This document shows, piece after piece, positions 33,607-42,779 of a stretch of DNA of 64,000 nt (position 1 is its first letter; every line of letters starts with the position of its first letter). The DNA is taken from positions 62,001 through 126,000 of the forward strand of contig NZ_JADEVE010000388.1 of assembly GCF_016125955.1 (NCBI RefSeq), read 5' to 3'. Position numbers and translations under genes: made by a program. The DNA is from Acetomicrobium sp. S15 = DSM 107314 (GTDB taxonomy: Bacteria > Synergistota > Synergistia > Synergistales > Thermosynergistaceae). The notes below the pieces were generated by a model, which searched no databases, was not told the origin of the DNA, and worked only from the letters and a program-made list of their open reading frames with translations.

Positions 33607-35400
33607 ATGCCTATATATCGAGCTCATGTATTAGTCTGCGGCGGAACTGGCTGCACTGCGAGCGGTTCGGGCGAGGTCTTCAAAGCCTTTCGCGAGGAAC
33701 TCGCAAAAAAAGGTCTCGACAAAGAGATCATGTTGGTGGAGACCGGTTGCCATGGCATGTGCGAGATGGGGCCGATCGTCGTAGTTTATCCTGAAGGGGC
33801 GTTTTACTGCGGCGTGACTCCCAAGGATGTGCCTGAGATAGTGGAAGAGCATCTCTATAAAGGGCGTCTGGTCAAAAGGCTCCTCTATACCATGCCGGAG
33901 GAGATGCTCAAGGTTCCGCACTATAAAGACATCCCGTTTTACAAGAAGCAGCATCGTATAGTGTTGCGCAACTGCGGTTTCATAGACCCCGATCGCATAG
34001 AAGAATATATTTCTCGCGATGGGTATCAAGCGCTCGCTAAAGTCCTTACCTCCATGAAGCCAGAAGAGGTTATAGAAGAGGTAAAAAAATCGGGCCTTCG
34101 TGGCCGTGGCGGTGCTGGATTCCCAACGGGTCTAAAGTGGGAGTTCGCCCACAAGGCGAGAGGGGATAAGAAATATATCATCTGCAACGCCGACGAGGGT
34201 GACCCTGGGGCGTTTATGGACAGATCAATCTTAGAGGGTGACCCACACTCCGTCATAGAGGGGATGCTGATAGGCGCATACGCCATCGGTTCTGACGAGG
34301 GTTACATCTATTGCCGGGCTGAATATCCCTTAGCGATAAAGCGCCTAAAGACAGCTATAGCCCAAGCAGAGGAATACGGCCTGCTCGGCGATGACATAAT
34401 GGGCTCCGGTTTTTCGTTTCACCTTCACATAAAAGAGGGCGCAGGGGCTTTCGTATGCGGAGAAGAGACAGCCCTTATGGCATCGATCGAAGGAAGGCGA
34501 GGCATGCCGAGACCCAGGCCGCCGTTTCCGGCCAACAGCGGTCTGTGGGGCAAACCTACGAACATAAACAACGTGGAGACCTGGGCCAATGTGCCGCCCA
34601 TTATATTAAATGGCAGCGATTGGTATGCAGCGTTGGGCACGGCGAAGTCTAAGGGCACGAAGGTGTTTGCTCTCACGGGCAAGGTGAAACACACCGGGCT
34701 CATCGAAGTGCCTATGGGGATCACCATGAGGGAGATCATCTTCGAACTCGGCGGCGGCATTCTCGGAGACAGGGGCTTCAAGGCTGTGCAGATAGGCGGT
34801 CCATCGGGCGGATGTCTGAGCGAGCAGCACTTAGACTTATCGGTAGATTATGAATCGCTCACCGGAGCCGGGGCTATCATGGGTTCGGGCGGACTGGTGG
34901 TCATGGACGAAGACACGTGCATGGTGGACGTCGCCAAATTCTTCCTCGAATTCACTCAGCGCGAGTCATGTGGCAAGTGCGGCCCGTGTCGCGAAGGTAC
35001 AAAGCAGATGCTGCTCATGCTCAATGCGATAACTAAGGGCGAGGGCACCTTGGAGGATCTGGACAAACTCGAAAAGCTCGCCCAGATGGTCAAAGAGATG
35101 TCTCTCTGCGGTCTTGGTCAGACGGCTCCAAACCCCGTTTTGACCACACTTCGCTATTTCAGACACGAATATGAGGCGCACATCCTCGAGAAGCGTTGCC
35201 CGGCCAAAGCCTGCGTCGCGCTCATCCGCTACACGATAAACCCGGAGCGTTGTCGGAAGTGCGGAATATGCGCCCGCAATTGCCCGGTCGGGTGTATAAG
35301 CGGTGACCGCAACACTCCTTACGTTATAGATCAAGATCGCTGCATCAAGTGTGGCACGTGCATCGAAGTGTGCCCGTTCCACGCTGTTGAGAAGATTTAG
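33607..35400 (+). CDS. hydB: HydB, NuoF-like flavin subunit of the bifurcating hydrogenase
   Basis: This 597-aa FMN protein is the site of NAD(H) reaction and probably of bifurcation. In order: an N-terminal [2Fe-2S] domain (VLVCGGTGCTASG...CHGMC), the FMN/NADH region ([28 protein letters not shown]), SLBB, [4Fe-4S] (SCGKCGPCREG) and, from about residue 540, a ferredoxin domain with CRKCGICARNC and CIKCGTCIEVC. The C-terminal ferredoxin domain is what operon 1 HydB has exchanged for an oxidoreductase module. Confidence 0.95.
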   Translation: MPIYRAHVLVCGGTGCTASGSGEVFKAFREELAKKGLDKEIMLVETGCHGMCEMGPIVVVYPEGAFYCGVTPKDVPEIVEEHLYKGRLVKRLLYTMPEEMLKVPHYKDIPFYKKQHRIVLRNCGFIDPDRIEEYISRDGYQALAKVLTSMKPEEVIEEVKKSGLRGRGGAGFPTGLKWEFAHKARGDKKYIICNADEGDPGAFMDRSILEGDPHSVIEGMLIGAYAIGSDEGYIYCRAEYPLAIKRLKTAIAQAEEYGLLGDDIMGSGFSFHLHIKEGAGAFVCGEETALMASIEGRRGMPRPRPPFPANSGLWGKPTNINNVETWANVPPIILNGSDWYAALGTAKSKGTKVFALTGKVKHTGLIEVPMGITMREIIFELGGGILGDRGFKAVQIGGPSGGCLSEQHLDLSVDYESLTGAGAIMGSGGLVVMDEDTCMVDVAKFFLEFTQRESCGKCGPCREGTKQMLLMLNAITKGEGTLEDLDKLEKLAQMVKEMSLCGLGQTAPNPVLTTLRYFRHEYEAHILEKRCPAKACVALIRYTINPERCRKCGICARNCPVGCISGDRNTPYVIDQDRCIKCGTCIEVCPFHAVEKI

Positions 35401-35421
35401 CCGCTTAGGAGGTAGGCGAAG

Positions 35422-37506
35422 ATGAAAGAGATTACCCTTACCATAGATGGAAAGACGTGCAAGGGGGAGCTCGGAGACACCGTGCTTCAGGTCGCCCGCA
35501 AAAACGATGTCTACATTCCGACGCTTTGCTTTCTCGAAGGTCTCTCTCCGATAGGCTCTTGTCGTATGTGCGTCGTAGAGACAGAAGGGAGCAACAAGCT
35601 CCTCACCTCATGTACCACTCCTGCGCAGGATGGCATGGCCATAATCACAAAGAGTCCGAAGTTGCATGACTACAGGCGTCAGATCCTGGAGCTTCTCTTT
35701 GCCGATAGAAACCATTTCTGCATGTATTGTTCACAGAGCGGCGACTGCGAACTCCAAAAGCTGGCGATAGAGCACGGTATGGATTCGGTCCGTTTCCCTT
35801 ATCTGTACTCCAAGTTCGACGTCGATACGACGAATGAAGACATAATGATGGACCACAACCGCTGCATACTCTGCCTTCGTTGTATAAGGGTCTGCTCTGA
35901 AAAGGTCGGTGCCCACGCTCTGGACCTTGAGAAGCGCGGATGGCAGGCGAAAGTCGTTTCCGACCTAGGCCAAAAGTTGGGTGAAAGCGAGAGCTGCGTA
36001 GAGTGCGGCGCCTGCGCTCAAGTCTGCCCTACGGGCACTATAACGATAAGAGACTTCGTCTATAGAGGGCGAAGGAATGAATGCGATGCGGTTGTGGAAA
36101 GCATTTGCCCCTTGTGCTCAGTCGGATGCCAAATTAAGGCTTACGTCCGCACCGGAAGCGTAGTGCGGGTAGAAGGATCAAATCTCGAGGGACCCGATGG
36201 CGGCCAGCTTTGCTATCAGGGCCGTTGGTGGCTCCCGGAAGCCACTGAGAGAGAGCGAATATTGACCCCCCTTGTACGCCGTGGAGCTGAATATGTCGAA
36301 GCCAGTTGGGAAGAGGCCCTCAATCTGATCTCTGCAAAACTTGGAGAAGCCCAGAAAAGCGGCAGGGCAGGAGCGCTTCTTTCGAGCCTCTGCACAGACG
36401 AAGAACTCACGCTGTTTTCTGCCTTTTTCAGAAACGCGCTCGGCATAGATAATGTGGACGCCTTTGATGGCGACGTCATGAGGGGTTTCATCAAAGGTTT
36501 TGCTCCTTTCCGCGAGCAGGGCATCTGTCCATTCACCGCAGCCAAGAATATCCTGAACAGCGATTTAATAATGATGCTCTCCGCTGACCCGCAGAGAGAG
36601 GCGCCGGTTGTTGCGAGCTACATCCGCGTGGCGACCCTACATAATGGTGCTTATCTGGTGAACGCATCCTCATACCTCGATCCCTTCCCAGGCATTACGG
36701 ATCTGAGCGTCCGTCTGCCGGAAAACGATGAAGGCCTACGCGCTATCGAGCTTTTGGCTCAAGCTGTGGCGGCGCTGGCGCAGTCAACCGCGCGTGGGGA
36801 GGAGAAGGAATACGAAGCGAGTGAAGACCTGCTGTCTTCGTACAGGGAAGCGCTGGACAGTGCCGCTTCTGCCTTCGATGTGGACAAAAAAAGCTTGGAA
36901 GAGCTCATCATGAAGCTCTCTCAGGCCAAACGTCCAGTTTTCGTCCTTGGCAAAAATTTGACCAAAAACCACAGGATGGTCACGGCGGCTGCCAACTTGG
37001 CCATAGCGTCTCAGGCGTTCTTCGATGACGGGTTGGGCGTTGTGCCCCTCTTGTTCGGCGGCAATGCACTTGGAGCGATAAACACAATCGTGAGCGAAGA
37101 GGCATGGCTTGGCAAGAAAGATCTGGATTTTCTGTATGTGTTCTCTACAGGTATGATACCGGAGGACGCCGCATCACTGGCCGCCATATCGAGCACAAAG
37201 TTTGTGGCTGTTCAAGTTCCGTATATGGTGCGCCCTCTGGTCAACTTGGCCGACGTCATACTGCCGGCGCCGGCGTGGTACGAGCGCAGTGGGCACTTCT
37301 GCACTATAGAGGGAGAGACGCGCAGGCTCAATGTCATAGTTCCGCCGCCTGCCGAAATGCGCCCGTTGTCTTACGTGCTCGATGGGATGGCGAAAAATCT
37401 CGGCGTGACGATAGGCAAGGCACAAGTGCCTCCTTGCGAGGCAATCTTCGCTCAAAAGGTGCCATCGGCGAAGGCGCGGATGGTTCTGCTTCAGGAGGTG
37501 TATTAG
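35422..37506 (+). CDS. hydA: HydA, NuoG-like Fe-S subunit of the bifurcating [NiFe] hydrogenase
   Basis: This 694-aa subunit carries a [2Fe-2S] domain (CFLEG, CRMC, SCTT), a His-Cys [4Fe-4S] segment (HFCMYCSQSGDC), two [4Fe-4S] motifs (CILCLRCIRVC and CVECGACAQVC), an N7-type set (CPLCSVGC...C) and a degenerate molybdopterin-oxidoreductase-like C-terminal domain. It has no H-cluster domain, in contrast with HydA of [FeFe] HydABC enzymes. It links HydBC to the HydSL pair. A GGAGGTAGGCG site precedes the ATG. Confidence 0.94.
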   Translation: MKEITLTIDGKTCKGELGDTVLQVARKNDVYIPTLCFLEGLSPIGSCRMCVVETEGSNKLLTSCTTPAQDGMAIITKSPKLHDYRRQILELLFADRNHFCMYCSQSGDCELQKLAIEHGMDSVRFPYLYSKFDVDTTNEDIMMDHNRCILCLRCIRVCSEKVGAHALDLEKRGWQAKVVSDLGQKLGESESCVECGACAQVCPTGTITIRDFVYRGRRNECDAVVESICPLCSVGCQIKAYVRTGSVVRVEGSNLEGPDGGQLCYQGRWWLPEATERERILTPLVRRGAEYVEASWEEALNLISAKLGEAQKSGRAGALLSSLCTDEELTLFSAFFRNALGIDNVDAFDGDVMRGFIKGFAPFREQGICPFTAAKNILNSDLIMMLSADPQREAPVVASYIRVATLHNGAYLVNASSYLDPFPGITDLSVRLPENDEGLRAIELLAQAVAALAQSTARGEEKEYEASEDLLSSYREALDSAASAFDVDKKSLEELIMKLSQAKRPVFVLGKNLTKNHRMVTAAANLAIASQAFFDDGLGVVPLLFGGNALGAINTIVSEEAWLGKKDLDFLYVFSTGMIPEDAASLAAISSTKFVAVQVPYMVRPLVNLADVILPAPAWYERSGHFCTIEGETRRLNVIVPPPAEMRPLSYVLDGMAKNLGVTIGKAQVPPCEAIFAQKVPSAKARMVLLQEVY

Positions 37507-37509
37507 GCG

Positions 37510-38049
37510 ATGGGGAAGGCAAAGATAGCAAGTGTATGGCTTGAGGCGTGTGCGGGTTGTCATATGTCGTTCCTCGACATAGATGAGCGAATTATAGGGC
37601 TCCTGGAGCGTGCCGAGCTCACCGCCACCCCTATAACAGATATAAAAGAGATCCCTCAGGTGGATGTCGGCGTCATCGAGGGTGCGCTGGGCAATGAAGA
37701 GGAGTTACATTTGGCCAAAGTAATGAGAGAGCGGTGCAAGATATTGGTTGCCTGGGGCGATTGTGCTGTCTTCGGTGGCATAAACTGCATGCGCAACTTT
37801 ACCACCCCTGAGTTGACGCTGAAGGAGGGCTATGTCAACACGGCCAGCACCGTCAATCCCGAAGGGGTGATTCCTCACGAGGATGTGCCCAAGTTGCTTC
37901 CTCAGGCGCTTCCCGTGGACAGAGCCGTAAAGGTTGACGTATATGTGCCCGGTTGTCCGCCTGATGCCGACACGATATATTACGTCTTCGCTGAATTGCT
38001 TGAAGGGCGCGTACCGAAAGTGCCCGTCGAAATGATGCGATATGATTAG
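37510..38049 (+). CDS. hydS: HydS, [NiFe]-hydrogenase small subunit
   Basis: This short small subunit of 179 aa has the proximal [4Fe-4S] ligands in EACAGCHMS, GDCAVFGG and PGCPPDAD. It begins 3 nt after hydA. It lacks a Tat signal and medial or distal clusters, as in HoxY-type cytosolic enzymes. Confidence 0.95.
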   Translation: MGKAKIASVWLEACAGCHMSFLDIDERIIGLLERAELTATPITDIKEIPQVDVGVIEGALGNEEELHLAKVMRERCKILVAWGDCAVFGGINCMRNFTTPELTLKEGYVNTASTVNPEGVIPHEDVPKLLPQALPVDRAVKVDVYVPGCPPDADTIYYVFAELLEGRVPKVPVEMMRYD

Positions 38050-38061
38050 GAGGAATGTCCC

Positions 38062-39483
38062 ATGAGCCGCAAGATAGAGATTAATCCTGTGACGCGCATC
38101 GAGGGGCACGGCAAGATAACGGTGCAGCTTGATGACAAAGGCCAGGTCAAAAATGCTCGCTTCCATGTCACGCAGTTCAGGGGGTTCGAGCTGTTCAGCC
38201 GTGAGCGGGATTTTCGTGAGATGCCTGTCATCACTCCCAGGATTTGTGGCATATGCCCAGTGAGCCATCACCTCGCCTCCGCTAAGGCCTGTGACGACAT
38301 ATTGGGCGTGGAAATCCCCAAAACGGCTAAAAATTTGAGAGAGCTCATGCATATGGGGCAGGTGGTTCAATCACACGCCTTGAGTTTCTTCCATCTGTCG
38401 AGCCCTGACCTACTCTTCGGCTTCGATGCCGATCCCGCGGTGAGAAATGTGGCGGGGTTAGTTGAGTCTTATCCTGAGCTGGCGAAAAAAGGCGTAGTCC
38501 TGCGCAAGTTCGGCCAAGAGATCATAAAGACGTTGGGGGGCAAAAAGATCCATCCCTGGCATAGCATACCGGGCGGCGTGAATCGCGGTTTAAAGCGGGA
38601 TGAGCGCGATGAGATCTTGGGGCAAATCCCACAGATGAAGGCTATTGCCAAAGAGGCCATCGCTTTGATCAAGGGCTACCTAAAAGAACACGCCGCTGAG
38701 GCCAAGAGCTTTGCTACCGTCAGCACTGCTTATATGGGGCTCGTGCGCGACGGCATGCTTGAGCTTTACGACGGAAACATCCGCATCCGCGGTCCTCGGG
38801 GAAGGGTTATAGACGAGTTTGCGTGCTCTGATTATCTGAGCTACATAGGCGAGCACGTGGAGCCGTGGAGTTACCTTAAGTTCCCCTATTACAAGCCCTT
38901 AGGTTTTCCACACGGTAGCTACCGTGTGGGGCCCCTTGGCAGGGTCAATGCGTGCGACGATATCTCCACGCCGGAAGCGTCCGCTGAGCTTTCGGTGTTC
39001 AGACAGGCTTCTGAAGACGGCATCGTGCCCCACACCCTCTATTACCATTACGCGCGCCTAATAGAGGCGCTTTACGGCCTTGAAAGGATAGAAGAGCTCT
39101 TGAATGATCCCGACACGCTCGGAAACGAGCTCAGGGTCAGCTCGAACGAAATCAGGCCCGAAGGGATAGGTGTAATAGAAGCCCCTCGAGGCACGCTCAT
39201 CCATCACTATTGGGTGGACGAGAAAGGTGCCATAACCAAGGTAAACTTGATAGTAGCGACCGGACACAACAATTACGCCATGAATAAGGGCGTGGAGCAG
39301 GTGGCTAAAGAACATATCAAAGGCGAAGACGTGGACGAAGGCGTATTGAATCGAATGGAACACGTCATACGATGCTACGATCCGTGTCTTTCCTGTTCCA
39401 CCCATGCCGTGGGTAAGATGCCCCTGCTCCTCGAGGTGCTATCCCACGACGGAGAGTGCTTGAGGAGGATCAGTAAAGAGTAG
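38062..39483 (+). CDS. hydL: HydL, [NiFe]-hydrogenase large subunit
   Basis: This 473-aa NiFe-site subunit has the N-terminal [10 protein letters not shown] and the C-terminal [10 protein letters not shown] motifs. A tail of about 26 residues after the His should be cleaved by the adjacent protease. The gene is preceded by AGGAGG. Together with hydC, hydB, hydA and hydS it reconstructs an HydABCSL enzyme as described for Acetomicrobium mobile, which couples H2 to NAD and ferredoxin. Confidence 0.96.
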   Translation: MSRKIEINPVTRIEGHGKITVQLDDKGQVKNARFHVTQFRGFELFSRERDFREMPVITPRICGICPVSHHLASAKACDDILGVEIPKTAKNLRELMHMGQVVQSHALSFFHLSSPDLLFGFDADPAVRNVAGLVESYPELAKKGVVLRKFGQEIIKTLGGKKIHPWHSIPGGVNRGLKRDERDEILGQIPQMKAIAKEAIALIKGYLKEHAAEAKSFATVSTAYMGLVRDGMLELYDGNIRIRGPRGRVIDEFACSDYLSYIGEHVEPWSYLKFPYYKPLGFPHGSYRVGPLGRVNACDDISTPEASAELSVFRQASEDGIVPHTLYYHYARLIEALYGLERIEELLNDPDTLGNELRVSSNEIRPEGIGVIEAPRGTLIHHYWVDEKGAITKVNLIVATGHNNYAMNKGVEQVAKEHIKGEDVDEGVLNRMEHVIRCYDPCLSCSTHAVGKMPLLLEVLSHDGECLRRISKE

Positions 39484-39489
39484 TCGATT

Positions 39490-39960
39490 ATGAAGGTTTT
39501 AGTGTTGGGTTATGGAAATCCGTATCGCGGAGATGATGGCGTAGGGCCTCTTTTGGCCGAGCGCATTGCTCAGTGGCTTGCTTCGCTCGGAGAAGCGGTG
39601 GAGCTGTGGGTTGGGCAGCAGCTCTTGCCGGAACTCGCAGAGGATCTCGCAAACCACGATGTAGTTGTGTTTTGCGATGCAAGCGCTGTGCCCTTGAAGG
39701 ACGGTTTTCTGTTGGAAGACATCTGTGTCTCCTCCGATCCGGAGGGACTGACGCTACATTCCGTCTCTCCCCAGTGGCTTTTGGGACTCGCTCAAAGCTT
39801 TGCAGGGCATGCGCCTAAGGCATACCTTTTGAGCGTGGAGGGCGACTCCTTTGATTTTAGCGAGGGACTGACCGCGCGATGCGAGGAGCGGGCAAAAGCA
39901 GCGCTGCAGTGTTTTCAGATTTGGTGGAAGAGTGGCAATGATAGCGCGGTTATGATATAA
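39490..39960 (+). CDS. Hydrogenase maturation endopeptidase (HoxW/HycI-like)
   Basis: This nickel-dependent protease trims the C-terminal tail of the hydrogenase large subunit. The N-terminal GYGNPYRGDDGVGP, the CDAS motif and LHSVSPQ give the expected Glu/Asp and His metal ligands. It has 156 aa. The gene begins 6 nt after hydL. The promoter for the 6S RNA overlaps its 3' end. Being the only such gene in the window, it may process both large subunits. Confidence 0.92.
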   Translation: MKVLVLGYGNPYRGDDGVGPLLAERIAQWLASLGEAVELWVGQQLLPELAEDLANHDVVVFCDASAVPLKDGFLLEDICVSSDPEGLTLHSVSPQWLLGLAQSFAGHAPKAYLLSVEGDSFDFSEGLTARCEERAKAALQCFQIWWKSGNDSAVMI

Positions 39961-39961
39961 T
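39933..39961 (+). promoter_or_regulatory. Extended -10 promoter of the 6S RNA
   Basis: TATAAT at 39956-39961 is preceded by TG with one intervening base (extended -10). TGGCAA (39933-39938) is a partial -35 at 17 bp spacing. It overlaps the stop codon of the protease gene. Confidence 0.75.
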
Positions 39962-39967
39962 ATGCAT

Positions 39968-40146
39968 GGCAGAGAGCCCTGCGGTGTACGTGCCAAACTG
40001 AAGAGCCTTGAGCCAACACCTACCCGAAGGAGGCAGCTCCTGCCCGGTAGAGAAGGCGCAAAAGCGCCATCGAAGCTGAGGGCAGGTAAGCCTCAAACCT
40101 CTTGAGGATCGGGTCAAGGCCTTCCTGGCACGGCACAGCGGGGTTT
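39968..40146 (+). ncRNA. ssrS: 6S RNA
   Basis: An RNA of about 178 nt folds into the 6S pattern. A closing stem joins CCCTGCGGTGT and GTGCCA near the 5' end to TGGCAC and GCACAGCGGGG near the 3' end. A second stem (GCCTTGA/TCAAGGC) leads to a large bubble whose 3' side holds the small hairpin CCTCAA-ACCTC-TTGAGG. The apical arm pairs CCTGCCC with GGGCAGG and is capped by GGCGC-AAAA-GCGCC. This mimics an open promoter and binds sigma-70 RNA polymerase. It starts from an extended -10 promoter. A signal-recognition-particle RNA was considered, but its conserved apical loop is missing. Confidence 0.83.
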
Positions 40147-40155
40147 TAAAATTTT

Positions 40156-40190
40156 GGGGAGGAGTTCGGTCAAAAACTCCTCCCCATTTC
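40156..40190 (+). terminator. Terminator after the 6S RNA
   Basis: An 11-bp perfect stem, GGGGAGGAGTT paired with AACTCCTCCCC, has an 8-nt loop and is followed by ATTTCGATT. Confidence 0.7.
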
Positions 40191-40464
40191 GATTCCCTTG
40201 AAAAAGATTATACCTTCGTAGAGTCCTTCCTCATCAAAAGCGAGCCCGTAAAGACGAGCAGACGAAAACCCCTTTTTGGAGCCTTCTGCCTAAACTCCGT
40301 CTTGCGCTCTCCCTATCCGGATATGCTGGGCATACGTGACGGCCACATATCTCAATCATGAGCAGGCTCTTTGGTTCTCTCGCAGCGGAGGAAGCTTGCA
40401 GTGGAAGCGCTGAGAAATAGATGCTACACTATATGCGAAAAAGCTCAAAGAGGAGGACAATCTA

Positions 40465-41442
40465 TTGAGCATATCACCGCCTTTTTGGCATCCGGCTTTT
40501 TCTCGTGCCTTCATTTTGGACTGGGACGGCGTAGTGGTCGAAACGAAGCTCGATTTTTCTTCAATTTATAAGCGTTTTTTTGGCGGTAAGCGGGTGATGC
40601 TCCTCGAAGTGATGCAGTCGCTGCCTCAAGAAGTTCGCGCAGAGATTGGGCGTTGCCTCGAGGAGATCGAAACGGATGGGTCTCGCAAGGCTCAACCTGT
40701 ACCGGGCTCTTTAGAGCTCTTGTCTTGGCTTGAGGAGAAAAATGTTCCTTGGGGCATCGTATCGCGCAACTCCAGGGCTTCTGTCGAAATTGCGGCGAAA
40801 TGCGCTGGTATCGCTCTGCCTCCTGTGGTCATAACGAGGGATGAAAAAGTTCCGGTAAAGCCTGCGCCGGAGGCTTTTTGGAAGGCATCGGAGCTTATGG
40901 GGGTAGAGCCCTCTTGCACGGTAGTCGTTGGAGACTTCCTGTACGACCTGATCGGGGCGAGGCGGGCCGGAATGAGGTCCGTCCTCGTGCAGCGCATGGA
41001 GAAGGAGTGGCTCGATTGGGTCGAGGCATCATACCCCACCCTTGTGGATTTTGCGAGATCCCTGAAGGAGCCCGAGCCCTTGACGCCGTGGGAATATCAC
41101 CCGCTTGAAGCGAAGAAGGGGAGAGAGTGGTTGGAGAAGTGCTTTAGCTTGACGGTTCAGATCCCACGCGACGTTCGAAAACCCTGTTCGTGGGCTGTGA
41201 TGGTGGCTACGCTTGGCGTAGGCATCATCGCCGTGCCTGAAGGCTTGTGCCTCGAAGCGTCTCATTGGTTAAACGACCCTTACTTTGAGATGGTAGATTT
41301 GTGGCAACCTCTTCCTAAAATTCTTGAGCGCTTCCTGAGGAGTCGTTTCCCCATGACCAAGGTAGTAGAGGGGAACGGCGGGTTTTTATTGCCGGCGGAT
41401 CCGGAGTTTTTGGAGGAAAGCCTGGGAATTTTGGTGCAATGA
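40465..41442 (+). CDS. HAD-superfamily phosphatase with C-terminal extension of unknown function
   Basis: The N-terminal about 210 residues are a HAD hydrolase: nucleophile motif LDWDGVVVE, SRNS (motif II), the Lys in KPAPEAF (motif III) and VVGDFLYDLIGARRAG (motif IV). The C-terminal about 110 residues (from WEYHPLEAKKG) match no family I recognise. It starts with TTG, eight bases after GGAGG. The substrate is unknown; phosphoglycolate-like or nucleotide phosphatases are the nearest relatives. Its stop overlaps the start of rarA (ATGA). Confidence 0.8.
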   Translation: MSISPPFWHPAFSRAFILDWDGVVVETKLDFSSIYKRFFGGKRVMLLEVMQSLPQEVRAEIGRCLEEIETDGSRKAQPVPGSLELLSWLEEKNVPWGIVSRNSRASVEIAAKCAGIALPPVVITRDEKVPVKPAPEAFWKASELMGVEPSCTVVVGDFLYDLIGARRAGMRSVLVQRMEKEWLDWVEASYPTLVDFARSLKEPEPLTPWEYHPLEAKKGREWLEKCFSLTVQIPRDVRKPCSWAVMVATLGVGIIAVPEGLCLEASHWLNDPYFEMVDLWQPLPKILERFLRSRFPMTKVVEGNGGFLLPADPEFLEESLGILVQ

Positions 41443-42779
41443 TAGAACAGCGCAGGTTGTGGGAAGAAGAACCTCAAAAGAAGAGAGCAAGGGCATCTCC
41501 CAAAGAGAACTGGGAGAGGCCGCTGGCCGATCGCATGCGGCCGCGCACCTTGGATGAATTCCTCGGGCAGGAGCATCTCCTCGGCCCCGGGCGTCCCTTG
41601 AGACGGCTCCTCGAAGCGGGCGAAGTGCCTAGTGCAATCCTCTATGGCCCTCCTGGCAGCGGAAAGACTACGTTAGTGCGCCTTATGGCTTCGGTTACGG
41701 GCAGAAAACTGCTGGAGATAAATGCCGTCACGGCCAAGGTAAGCCAGCTTCGAGAGTTGGTAGATGCTGCTAAAGGGGAAAAGGAGATTCGGGGCGGCAA
41801 GACCCCCTTGGCCTTTGTGGATGAGATCTATCACTTCAACAAACAACAGCAAAATGTGCTGCTTCCGGCCGTCGAGCGCGGCGACCTGATACTCCTTGGG
41901 ACTACGGTAGAAAACCCGTACTTTGAAATAAACAAGACGCTGCTTTCCCGTGCGATCGTCTTAGAGCTGAGACCACTGAAAAAGGAAGAGCTCATCGAAC
42001 TCTTGCGCCGTGCCTTGGCCGATGTCGAAAGGGGCCTCGGCAAATTGGGAATAGAGGCGGAGGGTGAAGCGATAGATCGCATAGCCGAGCTTTCCTCAGG
42101 CGATGCCAGGCAAGCCCTAAATCGCTTGGAGGCTCTGGCGGTGGCGGCGTCTAAAAATGGACGGAAAATTACCGCAGCCGATGTCGAAGCCCTCTCCCCC
42201 AAGGCTTTGCAGCGCTACGACAGGGCTGCCGATGAACATTACGCTGTAATATCAGCTTTCATAAAGAGCGTGCGCGGCTCCGACCCGGACGCAGCGGTGT
42301 ATTGGCTCGCCCGCATGCTCGCATCGGGCGAAGACGTGCGCTTTATAGCGAGGAGATTGCTGATATTGGCTGCTGAAGACGTGGGATTGGCCGATCCGCT
42401 GGCGATAGCCATAGCTGCCTCCGCGGCCTATGCCGTGGACTGGGTTGGTTTGCCGGAGGGCCGGATAATCCTTTCTGAGGCCACAATTTACCTGGCCAGC
42501 GCTCCGAAGAGCAATAGCGCCTACAAAGCCATAGACGCGGCCATGTCTGCGGTAGAAGGAGGAGACTTGATGGAAGTCCCTCCGCATCTTCATGCCACTT
42601 CTCCGGATTACAAATACCCTCACGACGATCCGCGGCATTGGATCCCTCAAAACTACCTGCCCGAGCCCAGGCATTTCTATCACCCAGGTTCGTTGGGAAA
42701 AGAAGCGGAGATGCGCGATCGCCTGCGGCAATTTTGGCGGCGCTACCGCGACGATGTCTTGGGCCAGGAGAAATCTTAA
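41439..42779 (+). CDS. rarA: Replication-associated recombination protein RarA (MgsA)
   Basis: This 446-aa AAA+ ATPase of the clamp-loader type acts at stalled forks. The N-terminal LADRMRPRTLDEFLGQEHLLGPG and Walker A GPPGSGKTTL are present. The Walker B region reads FVDEIYHFNKQQQN, where many RarA proteins have DEIHRFNK. The sensor/C-terminal domain ends with HATSPDYKYPHDDPRHW. The ATG overlaps the upstream gene stop. Confidence 0.93.
   Translation: MIEQRRLWEEEPQKKRARASPKENWERPLADRMRPRTLDEFLGQEHLLGPGRPLRRLLEAGEVPSAILYGPPGSGKTTLVRLMASVTGRKLLEINAVTAKVSQLRELVDAAKGEKEIRGGKTPLAFVDEIYHFNKQQQNVLLPAVERGDLILLGTTVENPYFEINKTLLSRAIVLELRPLKKEELIELLRRALADVERGLGKLGIEAEGEAIDRIAELSSGDARQALNRLEALAVAASKNGRKITAADVEALSPKALQRYDRAADEHYAVISAFIKSVRGSDPDAAVYWLARMLASGEDVRFIARRLLILAAEDVGLADPLAIAIAASAAYAVDWVGLPEGRIILSEATIYLASAPKSNSAYKAIDAAMSAVEGGDLMEVPPHLHATSPDYKYPHDDPRHWIPQNYLPEPRHFYHPGSLGKEAEMRDRLRQFWRRYRDDVLGQEKS

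Noticed and set aside
39968-40146. Bacterial signal-recognition-particle RNA
   Set aside because: The conserved helix 8 loop (GGAAGGAAGCAG-like) is missing; the two-stem, bubble and apical-arm layout fits 6S RNA better.
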